From Heyndrickxia shackletonii (GTDB lineage: Bacteria > Bacillota > Bacilli > Bacillales > Bacillaceae_C): a stretch of 64,000 bases of DNA. The position numbers were made by a program, and so were the translations under genes. The stretch is taken from NCBI RefSeq assembly GCF_001420715.1, contig NZ_LJJC01000015.1, positions 336,242 through 400,241 of the forward strand, written 5' to 3'. Of this stretch, positions 23,936 through 32,955 are shown piece after piece (the first letter of the stretch is position 1; each line of letters begins with the position of its first letter). The notes beneath the pieces are model-generated. The model was not told the DNA's origin. It worked only from the letters and a program-made list of their open reading frames with translations, and made no database searches.

Positions 23936-24502
23936 ATGGACAAAAACTTCTTATCTGTACAAATTGGTCAGCGTTTACGCTTTTACAGGCAGCAACGAAA
24001 GCTTTCTTTGGATGAGGTTGCAGAGATTACGGGAGTCAGCAAACCAATGCTCGGTCAAATTGAACGCGGTACATCAAATCCAACCGTTGCGGTGCTTTGG
24101 AAAATTGCAGCTGGTTTGCAGGTGCCAATTGCTTCCTTTTTAATGCAAAATCCGTCCATTAAATATCTTCCGATGAAGGATCAGCCATTTTTAAAGGAAG
24201 ACAATGATCTGTTTGAGACATATAATACATTCGCTTCTCCGGGAATTCCTTTAGAAAACTATCATATTCGGATGATGCCAGGATGCACTCATCATTCAGA
24301 AGCGAAAGGAATAGGCGTTATTAAAATTGTTACCGTTTATACCGGGAGCTTATCGATTGAAATTGGGGACGAAGAGTACACACTAGAAAAAGGGGATGCG
24401 ATTTCCTTTTCCACTGACGTTGATCAAATGTATCGGAATCTAAAAGAGGAACCATGTGAATTTAATATGGTTATTCATTATTCAAATCCACAATTTATCT
24501 AA
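23936..24502 (+). CDS. XRE-family regulator with C-terminal cupin
   Basis: 188 residues behind AAAGGAGCGTT. The helix-turn-helix is SLDEVAEITGVSKPMLGQIERG (about 24-45). The C-terminal 100 residues form a cupin (GCTHHSEAKGIGV...VYTGSLSIEIGDEEYTLEKGDAISF). The architecture matches the many Bacillus HTH-cupin regulators that sense a small ligand or metal; the ligand here is unknown. It is divergent from rlmCD and followed by a small gene 18 bases downstream. Confidence 0.9.
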   Translation: MDKNFLSVQIGQRLRFYRQQRKLSLDEVAEITGVSKPMLGQIERGTSNPTVAVLWKIAAGLQVPIASFLMQNPSIKYLPMKDQPFLKEDNDLFETYNTFASPGIPLENYHIRMMPGCTHHSEAKGIGVIKIVTVYTGSLSIEIGDEEYTLEKGDAISFSTDVDQMYRNLKEEPCEFNMVIHYSNPQFI

Positions 24503-24520
24503 AATGAAAGGGTGATATGA

Positions 24521-24793
24521 TTGGCAACAGCTATAGAGACTTTATACTTTTTAAATAACCCAGAGAGAAATATCACCACTATTGCAACGGAAACACAATT
24601 GCGGTATGGAGACGTTATTAAAGATGTATTTGGAGTTGCGTGTGAAAACGACCTTCAAATGATGATTAAGTTTAACAAAAAATTCAGGGACAGTATTTGC
24701 CATGAATATGGAGTTACTGAGAGCGAAATAAGATTAGACATGATTTTCCGTATTGCAACGAAGGAAGATATGGAACAAAATAAAAACAACTAA
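24521..24793 (+). CDS. Conserved small protein of unknown function
   Basis: 90 residues, starting at TTG behind AAAGGGTGATATGA. No motif recognised; helical with a mixed charge pattern (YGDVIKDVFGVACENDLQMMIKFNKKF). It lies 18 bases after the HTH-cupin gene and before a terminator, so the two probably form an operon. Confidence 0.65.
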   Translation: MATAIETLYFLNNPERNITTIATETQLRYGDVIKDVFGVACENDLQMMIKFNKKFRDSICHEYGVTESEIRLDMIFRIATKEDMEQNKNN

Positions 24794-24796
24794 GAA

Positions 24797-24830
24797 AAGA
24801 CCTGTCCCAACAACAGGCCTTTATTTTTTT
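24797..24830 (+). terminator. Terminator between the cupin-regulator operon and pdaA
   Basis: An AAGACCTGT/ACAGGCCTT hairpin with one mismatch, followed by TTATTTTTTT on the plus strand. Confidence 0.75.
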
Positions 24831-24833
24831 GCC

Positions 24834-25631
24834 TTAGGATCCGGGCAGCGGACTTTTTACTTTTTCCTTCATCATAAAGTAGTCTAAGCTTTCAAAACGA
24901 TAGCCGCGCCCTTTTAAATCCTTAATGGACTTTTCAAGTGCTTCAGCGTTATCTCTTGATACGGTATGCAAAAGCATAATAGCTCCAGGATGGACTTGAG
25001 CCATGATATTATCATAGGAATATTTCCAGCCCTTTTGTTGATTGATTCTCCAATCTAAAAAGGCGAGTGACCATAACACATGTGTATACCCTTCCTGATT
25101 AGCAATCTCCATTGTGCGCTCGCTTAATATTCCCCTTGGAGGACGTAAATAGTGCATTTCTTTTTGCTTCGTAATGCGTGCCGTTTCTTCCTTTACCTTT
25201 CGTAATTCTTCTCTTATTTTTTCATCCGATATTTGCGTCATATCAGGGTGACTCCAGGAATGGTTACCAATGATATGGCCTTCTTTTACCATTCTTTTCA
25301 CTAGATTAGGCTGTGATTTTAAATAATGACCTGTCACAAAAAAAGTAGCGGGTACCTTTTCCTTTTTTAACACATCTAAAATGGCTTCTGTATACCCATT
25401 TTCATAGCCATTATCAAAAGTTAAATACAAGATTTTGTCTTGTGGATTTCCTTTATAGACAGCATGATGCTTTTTTAACAGTTCATCATATTCCTTCCCG
25501 GCATCTGCTTGTTGTTCGTTCTTCCCTTTTGTAAAGCCCCAATGGACAGCTCGATTTGAAATGGCATAGGTAGGATAGGTGATAGCTAATAATAATGAAA
25601 TTGCTATGGGAATCATAAACCACTTTTTCAT
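24834..25631 (-). CDS. pdaA: Spore cortex N-acetylmuramic acid deacetylase PdaA
   Basis: 265 residues with a signal peptide (residues 1-23, KKWFMIPIAISLLLAITYPTYA). The NodB domain shows LYLTFDNGYENGYT (the Asn after Asp is typical of PdaA), HIIGNHSWSHPDM (metal His), LRPPRG and HPGAIMLLHTVSRDNAE. PdaA deacetylates MurNAc so that muramic-delta-lactam forms in spore cortex, which germination lytic enzymes need. Length and spacing match B. subtilis PdaA closely. It is good evidence that the host sporulates. Confidence 0.94.
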   Translation of the reverse strand: MKKWFMIPIAISLLLAITYPTYAISNRAVHWGFTKGKNEQQADAGKEYDELLKKHHAVYKGNPQDKILYLTFDNGYENGYTEAILDVLKKEKVPATFFVTGHYLKSQPNLVKRMVKEGHIIGNHSWSHPDMTQISDEKIREELRKVKEETARITKQKEMHYLRPPRGILSERTMEIANQEGYTHVLWSLAFLDWRINQQKGWKYSYDNIMAQVHPGAIMLLHTVSRDNAEALEKSIKDLKGRGYRFESLDYFMMKEKVKSPLPGS

Positions 25632-25701
25632 TTTGGCACCTCTCTTTTTCTATATTTTTTTACTTCCGAAATAAAACTATTCCGGTTAATAATTGCCAAA
25701 A

Positions 25702-25813
25702 TTGTGGATAGAAAATAAAGTTATTCAGAGTTTGTGGATTATTTCGAATGAAAAGTGGAAAACTTTCCATTTGTCAAAAAATTTGTTGTGGATAGTTGAA
25801 AGATTGTGGATAA
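25702..25813. promoter_or_regulatory. Cluster of four DnaA-box-like sites
   Basis: TGTGGATAG (25703-25711), TGTGGATTA (25733-25741), TGTGGATAG (25787-25795) and TGTGGATAA (25805-25813) lie in the same orientation between pdaA and the next gene. The last is a perfect consensus DnaA box; the others differ by one base. B. subtilis carries several such DnaA-box clusters away from oriC. Confidence 0.6.
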
Positions 25814-25898
25814 AAATTATATAATTTGCCGTTATTGGGGGATTTGTTGCAAAATACATTCTATTGTTTGGGGAATCACTAAAAATGAGGTGAAATCC

Positions 25899-26324
25899 AT
25901 GATAAAAAAACTGTTTTTTAGTTTTCTGCTCCTTTTTTTGACGACTACAAACGCCTCAGCACAAACCAATAAACAAATTGAAATTTATGATATAGGCAAG
26001 GAAAGGGTAGTAAAGAAAGTCCCTATGTCTGCTGATATTCAAGAAGATGTGAAACGATTTTTAGAGCGAACAACAAGTGTTTATCCGAAAGTAAAACCTA
26101 TTCCGAGCAGAGGTTTTATGATAAAAGTTCCGCTGGAGCCTGCTGTGGAGATACGAAATCAATGGCTGCACGGTAGATTGAATCAGGTAATTCTTGTTTT
26201 TCCACCAAAAGAACACCCGTTTTATTTAGTAATGGATGAAAAAAATAGAACCCATCTTTTTCTATTTGAAGGGGAAACCAATACTCTTTTGAGAAAGTTG
26301 AATTATAAACCGCGTGGGTATTAA
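25899..26324 (+). CDS. Secreted protein of unknown function
   Basis: 141 residues from the ATG at 25899, preceded by GAGGTGAAATCC; a longer frame from 25806 begins within the DnaA boxes and is rejected. A signal peptide (KKLFFSFLLLFLTTTNASA) is clear. The mature part is short, basic and beta-rich (KEHPFYLVMDEKNRTHLFLFEG) with no enzyme motif I recognise. It lies next to pdaA, so a spore or envelope role is possible but unproven. Confidence 0.75.
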   Translation: MIKKLFFSFLLLFLTTTNASAQTNKQIEIYDIGKERVVKKVPMSADIQEDVKRFLERTTSVYPKVKPIPSRGFMIKVPLEPAVEIRNQWLHGRLNQVILVFPPKEHPFYLVMDEKNRTHLFLFEGETNTLLRKLNYKPRGY

Positions 26325-26326
26325 GA

Positions 26327-26362
26327 AAACGCTTGGAGGTAATTGGCTCCAAGCGTTTCGTT
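26327..26362. terminator. Bidirectional terminator before fumarase
   Basis: AAACGCTTGGAG and CTCCAAGCGTTT pair perfectly over 12 bp around an 8-base loop, with T-rich tracts on both sides. It serves the secreted-protein gene and the convergent fumarase gene. Confidence 0.88.
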
Positions 26363-26369
26363 TTAATTA

Positions 26370-27917
26370 TTATTTAAAAACTGGCTCTTTAAATTGTGCT
26401 AATTTTTCTAATGATGATTTATCTACATCAGCATGCAAGCTGTTACCATGAGAATCCATTGTAACTACGGCAGTGAAGCCTTCTACATTTAAGTGCCACA
26501 TTGCTTCTGGAATACCGAATTGTGTTAAATCCACACCATCGACTTTTTTGATACAGTCTGCATAATATTGTGCTGCCCCGCCAATTGCGTTTAAGTATAC
26601 ACCGCCATGCTCTTTAAGCGCAGCAAGTGTTTTTGGACCCATACCGCCTTTACCGATTACAGCGCGGATACCAAATTTCTTCATGATATCGCCTTGATAA
26701 GGCTCCTCACGAATAGATGTAGTTGGTCCAGCAGCTTTCACTGTCCAGTTTCCTTCTTCATCTTTTGCCATAACTGGTCCGCAATGATAGATGACTTGTC
26801 CGTTAAGATCCACCGGTGCATCATTGTCCATTAAGTATTTATGAATCGCGTCACGGCCTGTATACATACGGCCATCGATACGAACAACATCTCCTACTTT
26901 TAATTCACGGATTTGCTCTTCTGTAATAGGAGCTTTTAGCGATACTACTTTTGTTTGTTCTTCTGAAGCTGCAGCAGTTTCTTTTTCTGCATCATTTTGG
27001 AATTCAATTTTTTCACCATCTTGATATAACCATTCTTGAATATCGCCTGTTTCAGGATCAACAGTTACGCCGAGACGACGGAATGCCCAGCAATTGTATG
27101 CTACAGATACAAAGAAACTAGCCGGAATACGGTTCATAACGCCAATTTTACAGCCTAAAAGGGTAGTTTCGCCGCCGAATCCCATTGTACCGATACCAAG
27201 CTTATTAGCGTTTTCCATGATGTAGTCTTCGAGTTTGCGAAGATCTTCGTTTGGATTGACATCTTCCACGGAACGGAATAATTGTTCTTTTGCAAGATCG
27301 TATCCGGAAGATCTGTCCCCGCCGATTCCAACCCCAATAAAGCCGGCACTGCAGCCTTGACCTTGAGCTTGGTACACAGAATGAAGGATACATTTACGAA
27401 TTCCATCTAAGTCGCGTCCAGCACGTCCTAAACCTTCTAATTCACAAGGCAAGCTGTATTGAATATTTTTATTCTCGCAGCCGCCGCCTTTTAAAATAAG
27501 ACGCACATCGATATAATCCTTTTCCCATTGATCAAATTTGATAACCGGTGTTCCGCCGCCGAGATTATTCCCGCTGTTTTTTCCTGTTAAAGAATCAACA
27601 GAATTTGGACGGAGCTTGGCATCATTTGTTGCTTGTTCAATGGCATTGTAGATTGCTTCTTTTATTTTTATTTGATTTACCCCAACTGGAGTTTTGATTT
27701 TAAATGTCGGAAGACCAGTATCTTGACAAATTGGTGAGATATTTTCGTCTGCCATTTGAATGTTATTTGTAATGGTTCCTAAGCTTAATGCTGCACGAGT
27801 GCCGGCACTTTCACTTTCCTTTGCTTTTTTTACAGCTCTGCGGACGTCCTTAGGCAAGTTTGTAGACGTTTCCACAATTAATTGGTACATGCTCTCTTGG
27901 AACTTTTCTACGTTCAT
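26370..27917 (-). CDS. fumA: Fumarate hydratase, class I
   Basis: 515 residues with AAGGGAGAGAAGAAA before the ATG. The N-terminal domain has the 4Fe-4S cysteines of class I fumarases (ISPICQDTGLPTF, GQGCSAGFIGVGIGGDR, TTLLGCKIG). The C-terminal beta-barrel domain carries GPTTSIREEPYQ and RAVIGKGGMG. It converts fumarate to malate in the TCA cycle and is oxygen-labile. A 20-residue Glu/Ala-rich linker joins the domains. Class I enzymes are less usual than FumC in Bacillus, but they occur in this family. Confidence 0.93.
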   Translation of the reverse strand: MNVEKFQESMYQLIVETSTNLPKDVRRAVKKAKESESAGTRAALSLGTITNNIQMADENISPICQDTGLPTFKIKTPVGVNQIKIKEAIYNAIEQATNDAKLRPNSVDSLTGKNSGNNLGGGTPVIKFDQWEKDYIDVRLILKGGGCENKNIQYSLPCELEGLGRAGRDLDGIRKCILHSVYQAQGQGCSAGFIGVGIGGDRSSGYDLAKEQLFRSVEDVNPNEDLRKLEDYIMENANKLGIGTMGFGGETTLLGCKIGVMNRIPASFFVSVAYNCWAFRRLGVTVDPETGDIQEWLYQDGEKIEFQNDAEKETAAASEEQTKVVSLKAPITEEQIRELKVGDVVRIDGRMYTGRDAIHKYLMDNDAPVDLNGQVIYHCGPVMAKDEEGNWTVKAAGPTTSIREEPYQGDIMKKFGIRAVIGKGGMGPKTLAALKEHGGVYLNAIGGAAQYYADCIKKVDGVDLTQFGIPEAMWHLNVEGFTAVVTMDSHGNSLHADVDKSSLEKLAQFKEPVFK

Positions 27918-28009
27918 TTTCTTCTCTCCCTTGCAGCTTAGTTCTTTTATATGTATATTTCCGCCTCCAATTATACTCCTATCAATGGATTTATTAAAGA
28001 AGAGATTTT

Positions 28010-28150
28010 TCCAAAGCGCCGCAGTTCTATCGTACGGATTTCGTAGTTGCAGGCGGGATCAACGAAAACACAGTGAAGTAGTTCACGCGTTGATTTTTTA
28101 TCCGCTGGGAAGAGACGAAAGCTTGCCGATAGGCGCTGTAGCTAAACTTT
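28010..28150. repeat. Dispersed intergenic repeat, family C
   Basis: Contains GTACGGATTTCGTAG and GCCGATAGGCGCTGTAGC, words also found at 44703, 47530 and 49600. No open frame with a ribosome site. It lies between fumarase and the SE1561-type gene. Confidence 0.55.
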
Positions 28151-28156
28151 TATCAT

Positions 28157-28194
28157 GAAAAAAAGGCCAAACCATTTTCAGGCTGACCTTTTTC
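28157..28194 (-). terminator. Terminator of the SE1561-family gene
   Basis: On the minus strand an AAAGG...CCTTT stem with an inner GCC/GGT pairing ends in seven T residues, directly after the stop codon. Confidence 0.65.
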
Positions 28195-28195
28195 A

Positions 28196-28372
28196 TTACT
28201 TATTAAATTGTTCGCATTTAAGTTCTAAGTCATCTATCATCTGTATTAAACGATCGATATCTTCAAGATCCGTTTTTTCCGGATCCATGGAGTCAATAAC
28301 CTCTAAGAACATATTTAAACGGTGTTTCAAATATTCTACTTGTGATTCTTTATCATGAACGGCATTTCCCAT
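28196..28372 (-). CDS. SE1561 family small protein
   Basis: 58 residues from an ATG at 28372 preceded by AAGGAGAGACATC. The sequence starts MGNAVHDKESQVEYLKHRLN and continues with an acidic PEKTDLEDIDRLIQMIDDLE helix, matching the SE1561 family of small Bacillaceae/Staphylococcus proteins. Function unknown; probably cytosolic and helical. Confidence 0.85.
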   Translation of the reverse strand: MGNAVHDKESQVEYLKHRLNMFLEVIDSMDPEKTDLEDIDRLIQMIDDLELKCEQFNK

Positions 28373-28390
28373 GATGTCTCTCCTTTCTAA

Positions 28391-28480
28391 GGCTGTTTTT
28401 TATGCATTGATGTTTTTAATCGAAAATCTTTATTCCTTAGGTTGGCTTTAGAAATAGATATTCCTTTAAGAAAAAATGCC
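28391..28480. repeat. MITE-like repeat, family B
   Basis: Starts AAGGCTGTTTTTTATG and ends TTTAAGAAAAAATGCC, giving imperfect inverted ends. It is about 90 bp long and related to copies at 31090, 39927 and 57557. Confidence 0.55.
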
Positions 28481-28695
28481 TCGAAACCATCCCTTAATAG
28501 ATTTTTAACTAGTACGTTTCTGTAGACCCACTTATATAATAACAAAAATTGTTAGATGTGCAATTGTTAAAGGACAACTTATTTCTATTTTTGACTTTTT
28601 AATAAGGATTTATATTATCTATTTGGAGAAATGCAAGATTTTTCGTGGAATTTTTGGAATAAGGCATTTTACATTCAGTGAAACGTACAAATTTT

Positions 28696-28947
28696 GTCAC
28701 AGATAACGGAAACTCTGTCCGGACGGTGGTTTAGCTATCTTATCCTTTACCGCTATCTGCATTTTTCCGGACACACGTTCCGTTATTCCTTTCAAAAACA
28801 GCTTTTTTATCATGTTAGAGGACTCTCATTCCGTTATTGGATGAAAATCATTGGAAAATAGCTACCTTTTGCCTCCATAACGGATCGTGTGTCCGCTAAT
28901 TCCCAAAAAACCCCCTTTTTGTCACAGATAACGGAACCTCTGTCCGG
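28696..28947. repeat. Five-unit CCGTTAT/TGTCCG repeat array, family A
   Basis: Units of about 21-27 bases pairing ATAACGGA with TGTCCG lie at 28696-28722, 28767-28787, 28819-28838, 28876-28896 and 28921-28947, in both orientations. The first and last units share GTCACAGATAACGGAA. A second array is at 54808-54988. No coding potential is seen in this 650-bp gap. Confidence 0.7.
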
Positions 28948-28988
28948 TTAAAGTTTTAGCCGCCTAGACTACCACCTTATTCAAGCGA

Positions 28989-29016
28989 AAAACTGCACCT
29001 TCGCGGGGTGCAGTTT
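28989..29016 (-). terminator. Terminator of the yfkD-type gene
   Basis: AAACTGCACC pairs with GGTGCAGTTT around a 7-base loop and is followed by TTTC on the minus strand. Confidence 0.8.
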
Positions 29017-29025
29017 ACTACATTT

Positions 29026-29838
29026 TTACCGTGGATGATCGCTCGCCAAAAACCCAAAAGAAATATGATCTTGTACCGGAATCCAAGCGCCTATTCCTTG
29101 GGATGTTACGTTTTTAACCATGATTTTTTTCTGTTTTCCTTTTAATACTAAATATACTTCTCCATAAGTAACCTTGCCTTTTTCGTTGATGGCAGGCGCA
29201 TATGCATAAAGGTAACCAAGTCTTTTCGGAGGAATATTATAAACACGGTCTTTCTTTGTACCTCCGCCAATGATGGTTTCAAAGGAAAGAGGTAGATTTG
29301 TGGTGTTCATTGCTTTTAAAAGCATCATTTTCTTAACATCCTCTGCTTTGTCTACTTTTGCAGTCAATCCGCCTCTCACCACTTTTTGAGTTTCTTGCAC
29401 ATAATGGATTTGGTAATTGGAATTCCCACCGCGATTGTCAAAATAATTGGTATTGATCTTTTGATATTGCCAATTTGGGGATGTTTCCATTGATTCATAA
29501 TTCAGCGGCCATTCTCCCAAATAAATAGTGGCTCTTAGGCCAATGGATAAAGGTGAATTATTAATAGACGATTCATTTAACATTCTTATTAAATTTGGAT
29601 TATCAATCTTTACTTTAGATGTTTTTAAAACCTTTTTGGTAAACTCACTTGGTTGCAAATATGGAAGATCCTGCGTTGGGTTTGGATACGTATTTTCCTT
29701 CGTAATATCTAACACAGAAGAAGGAATCGTCATTTTCTTCATCCCTGCAGGTGGTGGGCTTACTTTATTTGCGAATGCGCTAGGCGTTGCAGATAGAAAA
29801 ATTAATAAAAACACAAGTAAAAGCCTTTGCCATTTCAT
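29026..29838 (-). CDS. yfkD: YfkD family secreted protein
   Basis: 270 residues with a signal peptide (KWQRLLLVFLLIFLSATPSAFA). The mature sequence (MTIPSSVLDITKENTYPNPTQDLPYLQPSE, and a GLRATIYLGEWPLNYES middle) fits the YfkD family. The assignment is strengthened by synteny: chaA/yfkE, yfkF and yfkH follow as in B. subtilis. It is envelope-located; function unknown. A perfect DnaA box lies 66 bases upstream at 29904-29912. Confidence 0.82.
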   Translation of the reverse strand: MKWQRLLLVFLLIFLSATPSAFANKVSPPPAGMKKMTIPSSVLDITKENTYPNPTQDLPYLQPSEFTKKVLKTSKVKIDNPNLIRMLNESSINNSPLSIGLRATIYLGEWPLNYESMETSPNWQYQKINTNYFDNRGGNSNYQIHYVQETQKVVRGGLTAKVDKAEDVKKMMLLKAMNTTNLPLSFETIIGGGTKKDRVYNIPPKRLGYLYAYAPAINEKGKVTYGEVYLVLKGKQKKIMVKNVTSQGIGAWIPVQDHISFGFLASDHPR

Positions 29839-29933
29839 AGTGAGAGACTCCCTTCAAAAAATAAGTAATCATTTGTTTTTAATTTTTCCAGTCGGATTAT
29901 TTCTTATCCACAAAATTTCATATTACGCGGATG

Positions 29934-29964
29934 AAAAAACCACTTAGTAATGTGGACTAAGTGG
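29934..29964 (-). terminator. Terminator of chaA
   Basis: CCACTTAGT and ACTAAGTGG pair perfectly around 7 bases and are followed by six T residues on the minus strand. Confidence 0.88.
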
Positions 29965-30001
29965 TCGCATTTTCATATAAAATAGAACGGAAGCTTGAGC
30001 A

Positions 30002-31057
30002 TTAAAGTAAGTAAAACCCGATTCCCATAATAATATATGCTGCCAATAAGGTAGCGCCCTCGAACCAATTCGTCTCCCCGTCATTTGCTAAAATGATGGA
30101 TAACATAACCGCGGTTGCCATTGCAACTAATTCCGGCATTGTAAACACAAGCGGCATTGGATGATTGAAAAATAGCGATAAAATGACAAGTAATGGTGCT
30201 ACAAACATGGATATTTGCAAAGTTGAGCCAAAAGCGATCTCCACCGCAACATCCATTTTATTTTTATAAGCCATTAAGATCGCAGATGCGTGTTCTGCTG
30301 CATTTCCAACGATTGCAACAATGATAATACCGATAAATAGTTCGCTCCACCCGAAGCTTCTTGCTACAGACTCAAAAGTATGAACAAGATTTTCCGAGAT
30401 ATAAGCTACTGCAATGGTTGCCAAAAAAAGAATTGTAATGGCTTTTCCTTTTTTCCATTCCGGTTCCTCCTGCTCATCATCCTCACTAACTGAAGGATCT
30501 TGATATATTCCTCGATGCGTTACTAGTTTAAAGAATAATGCGGCAAGGTAAAGCAAAATTAAGATAATCGCTACCCCAACACTAAGATGGATGGTGTTCG
30601 ATAAATTTAGGTTCATGGAGAAAACTTCCGGAATAACGAAAGCGACGAGGACTGCAAAAATCAATAATCCGGAATTGTGCCGAGCATCATAAACATTAAA
30701 CTTTTGACGTTTAAATTTAAGTCCGCCTACAAGAAAAGACATACCTGCTACTAAAAGCAGATTTCCTAATACAGAACCTGTTAAGGAAGCGAGAACTACT
30801 TCGTTTAACCCCGCTCGGATAGCAAAGATGGATATAATTAACTCCACCGCATTGCCAAACGTTGCGTTCAATAAACCGCCAATCCTCGGCCCCGCTACAA
30901 TAGCTAAACTTTCAGTAGCTCTTCCCATAAAGCTTGCTAAAGCAATGATCGTTAAACAATATATAATAAACATGATGACACTTGGCCAATGAAAAATTGC
31001 TCCAATAACTGATATTGGTACCCCAATGAAAACCATTATTGCAAAGACTTTATTCAT
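30002..31057 (-). CDS. chaA: Calcium/proton antiporter, CaCA family
   Basis: 351 residues, about 11 membrane segments. The two inverted alpha-repeats are plain: GGLLNATFGNAVELIISIFA near 79-98 and IIVAIVGNAAEHASAILMAYKN near 235-256, each with the GNxxE core that binds cation. A charged cytoplasmic loop (SVSEDDEQEEPEWKKGKA) divides the halves. It matches B. subtilis YfkE/ChaA, which exports Ca2+ during sporulation. It lies beside yfkD, as in B. subtilis. Confidence 0.93.
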   Translation of the reverse strand: MNKVFAIMVFIGVPISVIGAIFHWPSVIMFIIYCLTIIALASFMGRATESLAIVAGPRIGGLLNATFGNAVELIISIFAIRAGLNEVVLASLTGSVLGNLLLVAGMSFLVGGLKFKRQKFNVYDARHNSGLLIFAVLVAFVIPEVFSMNLNLSNTIHLSVGVAIILILLYLAALFFKLVTHRGIYQDPSVSEDDEQEEPEWKKGKAITILFLATIAVAYISENLVHTFESVARSFGWSELFIGIIIVAIVGNAAEHASAILMAYKNKMDVAVEIAFGSTLQISMFVAPLLVILSLFFNHPMPLVFTMPELVAMATAVMLSIILANDGETNWFEGATLLAAYIIMGIGFYLL

Positions 31058-31548
31058 AATAGCCTCCTAAAAAATTTGCTGCTTTCTAAGGCTCTTTTCT
31101 TAACTTTTGTTGCTTTTTGCAATCATTTCTCTGCTTATTTTAAAATCGAAGCTTTTTTTTAGAAAAGATCCCGCGAAACTATACTGTTTTTATTATTTTG
31201 CACAAAGAGCGAAAAGCTATAATCTGTACGAACACCGCCTTCTATTATGTTAACCCCTTCTAAAAACGAAAACGCAGGAAAGATATTCTGCTCTTTTTAT
31301 CGTTCTTTAATCATTTCTCAATTGGGCTTGGAAAAGCAGTTATGTTTTACGAAAGATGCCCCGAAAATCTCAAAGAGAGCTAAACAACTAGTTGTACGAA
31401 AACATTCTTTCTTTAATGATATGTAAAACACCACAAAAAATTATGCCAATAAATTGTAATAATAAGAATTTTGTTAAATTGCATTTCAATAGTTGCCACA
31501 ATTAGGTATTATGATAGTTAGAAAAAAATAATCACCGAGGGAATACAT
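31058..31548. other. Intergenic region with degenerate family B repeats
   Basis: No gene. A family B copy at 31090-31172 starts AAGGCTCTTTTCTTAAC and ends near AGAAAAGATCCC. A second, more decayed copy may span 31260-31370, with TTACGAAAGATGCCCCGAAA. The right end probably holds the yfkF promoter, but no clean boxes are visible. Confidence 0.5.
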
Positions 31549-32721
31549 ATGGGGAAAAATAATTTTAGATTTTGGATATTAGTTAGTATTGTTTCGATTT
31601 CTGGATTTTCACAAGGAATGCTGCTTCCTTTAATCTCTGTCATATTTGAAAATAGCGGTTTGCCATCCTCCTTGAATGGGATTAATGCAACTGCCTTATA
31701 TATTGGAACACTAGTTGCCTCTCCTTTCATGGAACAGCCGCTGAGAAGGTTCGGTTATAAACCCATTATTATTTTTGGTGGTTTAGCAGTCGTTGTCTCC
31801 TTAATCTCTTTTCCTTTATGGAAAACATTTTGGTTTTGGTTTTTCTTACGTCTGCTTATTGGGATTGGCGATCATGCATTGCATTTTGCCACTCAGACAT
31901 GGATTACATCCTTTTCTTCCCCCAAAAAATTAGGAAGAAATATTTCATTATATGGGTTGTTCTTTGGAATTGGATTTGCGGTAGGTCCTTTGATGACACC
32001 TTTAGTAAAAGTCAATCAAGCATTGCCGTTTATCATTTCATCGTTACTATGCTTAATCGGCTGGTTATTTGTTTTTACCTTAAAAAATGAATTTCCGGAT
32101 CAAGATATCGAAGTAAATTCATTTTTAAAAACTATCAAACGGTTTTCATCTGCCCTTAAATATGGTTGGGTTGCCTTTTTGCCGCCTTTAGGATATGGAT
32201 TTTTAGAGTCATCCTTAAACGGCAGTTTTCCGGTCTATGCACTCCGAAATGGTATTGATGTAAAAAATGTATCCATCCTTTTGGCAGCCTTTGCAATTGG
32301 AGCTATTGTCTTCCAGCTTCCGCTTGGCATGATGAGTGATAAGTATGGAAGGCGGAACATCTTAATCTTCATTCTGCTTTTTGGAAGTATTTGCTTTACA
32401 ACGGCAAGCTTTGTAGAAGGTTCGATAACAGCCCTTTTTCTCTGCCTGTTTATTGCCGGAATGTTGGTAGGTTCCACTTTTTCACTTGGAATTTCTTATA
32501 TGGCAGACTTAATGCCAAAGAACTTACTGCCCACCGGAAATTTAATGTGTGGGATATTTTATAGTCTGGGAAGCCTAGGCGGACCATTTATCGGCGGTTT
32601 ATTTATTCAATTTTTCCGGAATATCAGTTATTTCCATATTATTAGTACTATACTTTTTGTAGTCTTTCTTACTATTCTCACCTTTGGGCATAAATCACTT
32701 GTCACCGTTAGACAGAAATAA
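31549..32721 (+). CDS. yfkF: MFS transporter, YfkF-like
   Basis: 390 residues, about 12 membrane segments, with ACCGAGGGAATACAT before the ATG. The loop 2-3 motif is degenerate (MEQPLRRFGYKP), while loop 8-9 keeps DKYGRRN. It belongs to the multidrug-type major facilitator superfamily. Its position between chaA/yfkE and yfkH, divergent from chaA, supports the B. subtilis YfkF equivalence. Substrate unknown. Confidence 0.85.
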   Translation: MGKNNFRFWILVSIVSISGFSQGMLLPLISVIFENSGLPSSLNGINATALYIGTLVASPFMEQPLRRFGYKPIIIFGGLAVVVSLISFPLWKTFWFWFFLRLLIGIGDHALHFATQTWITSFSSPKKLGRNISLYGLFFGIGFAVGPLMTPLVKVNQALPFIISSLLCLIGWLFVFTLKNEFPDQDIEVNSFLKTIKRFSSALKYGWVAFLPPLGYGFLESSLNGSFPVYALRNGIDVKNVSILLAAFAIGAIVFQLPLGMMSDKYGRRNILIFILLFGSICFTTASFVEGSITALFLCLFIAGMLVGSTFSLGISYMADLMPKNLLPTGNLMCGIFYSLGSLGGPFIGGLFIQFFRNISYFHIISTILFVVFLTILTFGHKSLVTVRQK

Positions 32722-32830
32722 GAAAGCCAAAATGCCTTGCCCGTCGGTGTAAGGATAAGCGAGACGTGGAGTTCCTATTTCAGTTTATAGTAAGAGACGA
32801 GTCGATGCCCGCTTCTCTCCTCTTTTAATA

Positions 32831-32862
32831 AAAGGGTGGCCGATTCGCCACCCTTTTTACTG
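32831..32862. terminator. Terminator downstream of yfkF
   Basis: AAAGGGTGGC and GCCACCCTTT pair perfectly around a 6-base loop with T residues on the plus strand. A family C repeat fragment (with GATGCCCGC) fills 32722-32820 before it. Confidence 0.85.
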
Positions 32863-32871
32863 TCCTAATTT

Positions 32872-32955
32872 TTAGTGGTACCCGTTTTGCCCATTTGCTG
32901 AACCGGATGTTTTTCCCTTAGGCTTTTGTTTTTTGTTTTGCTTCGTTTTGCCCAT
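32872..32955 (-). CDS. Very small basic ORF, possible spore peptide
   Basis: 27 residues from an ATG with GAGGGATACGA upstream. The product is Lys/Gln/Asn-rich (MGKTKQNKKQKPKGKTSG, ending NGYH), the composition of small acid-soluble or nucleic-acid-binding peptides. No family recognised. Short length makes this tentative, although the ribosome site is good. Confidence 0.4.
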   Translation of the reverse strand: MGKTKQNKKQKPKGKTSGSANGQNGYH

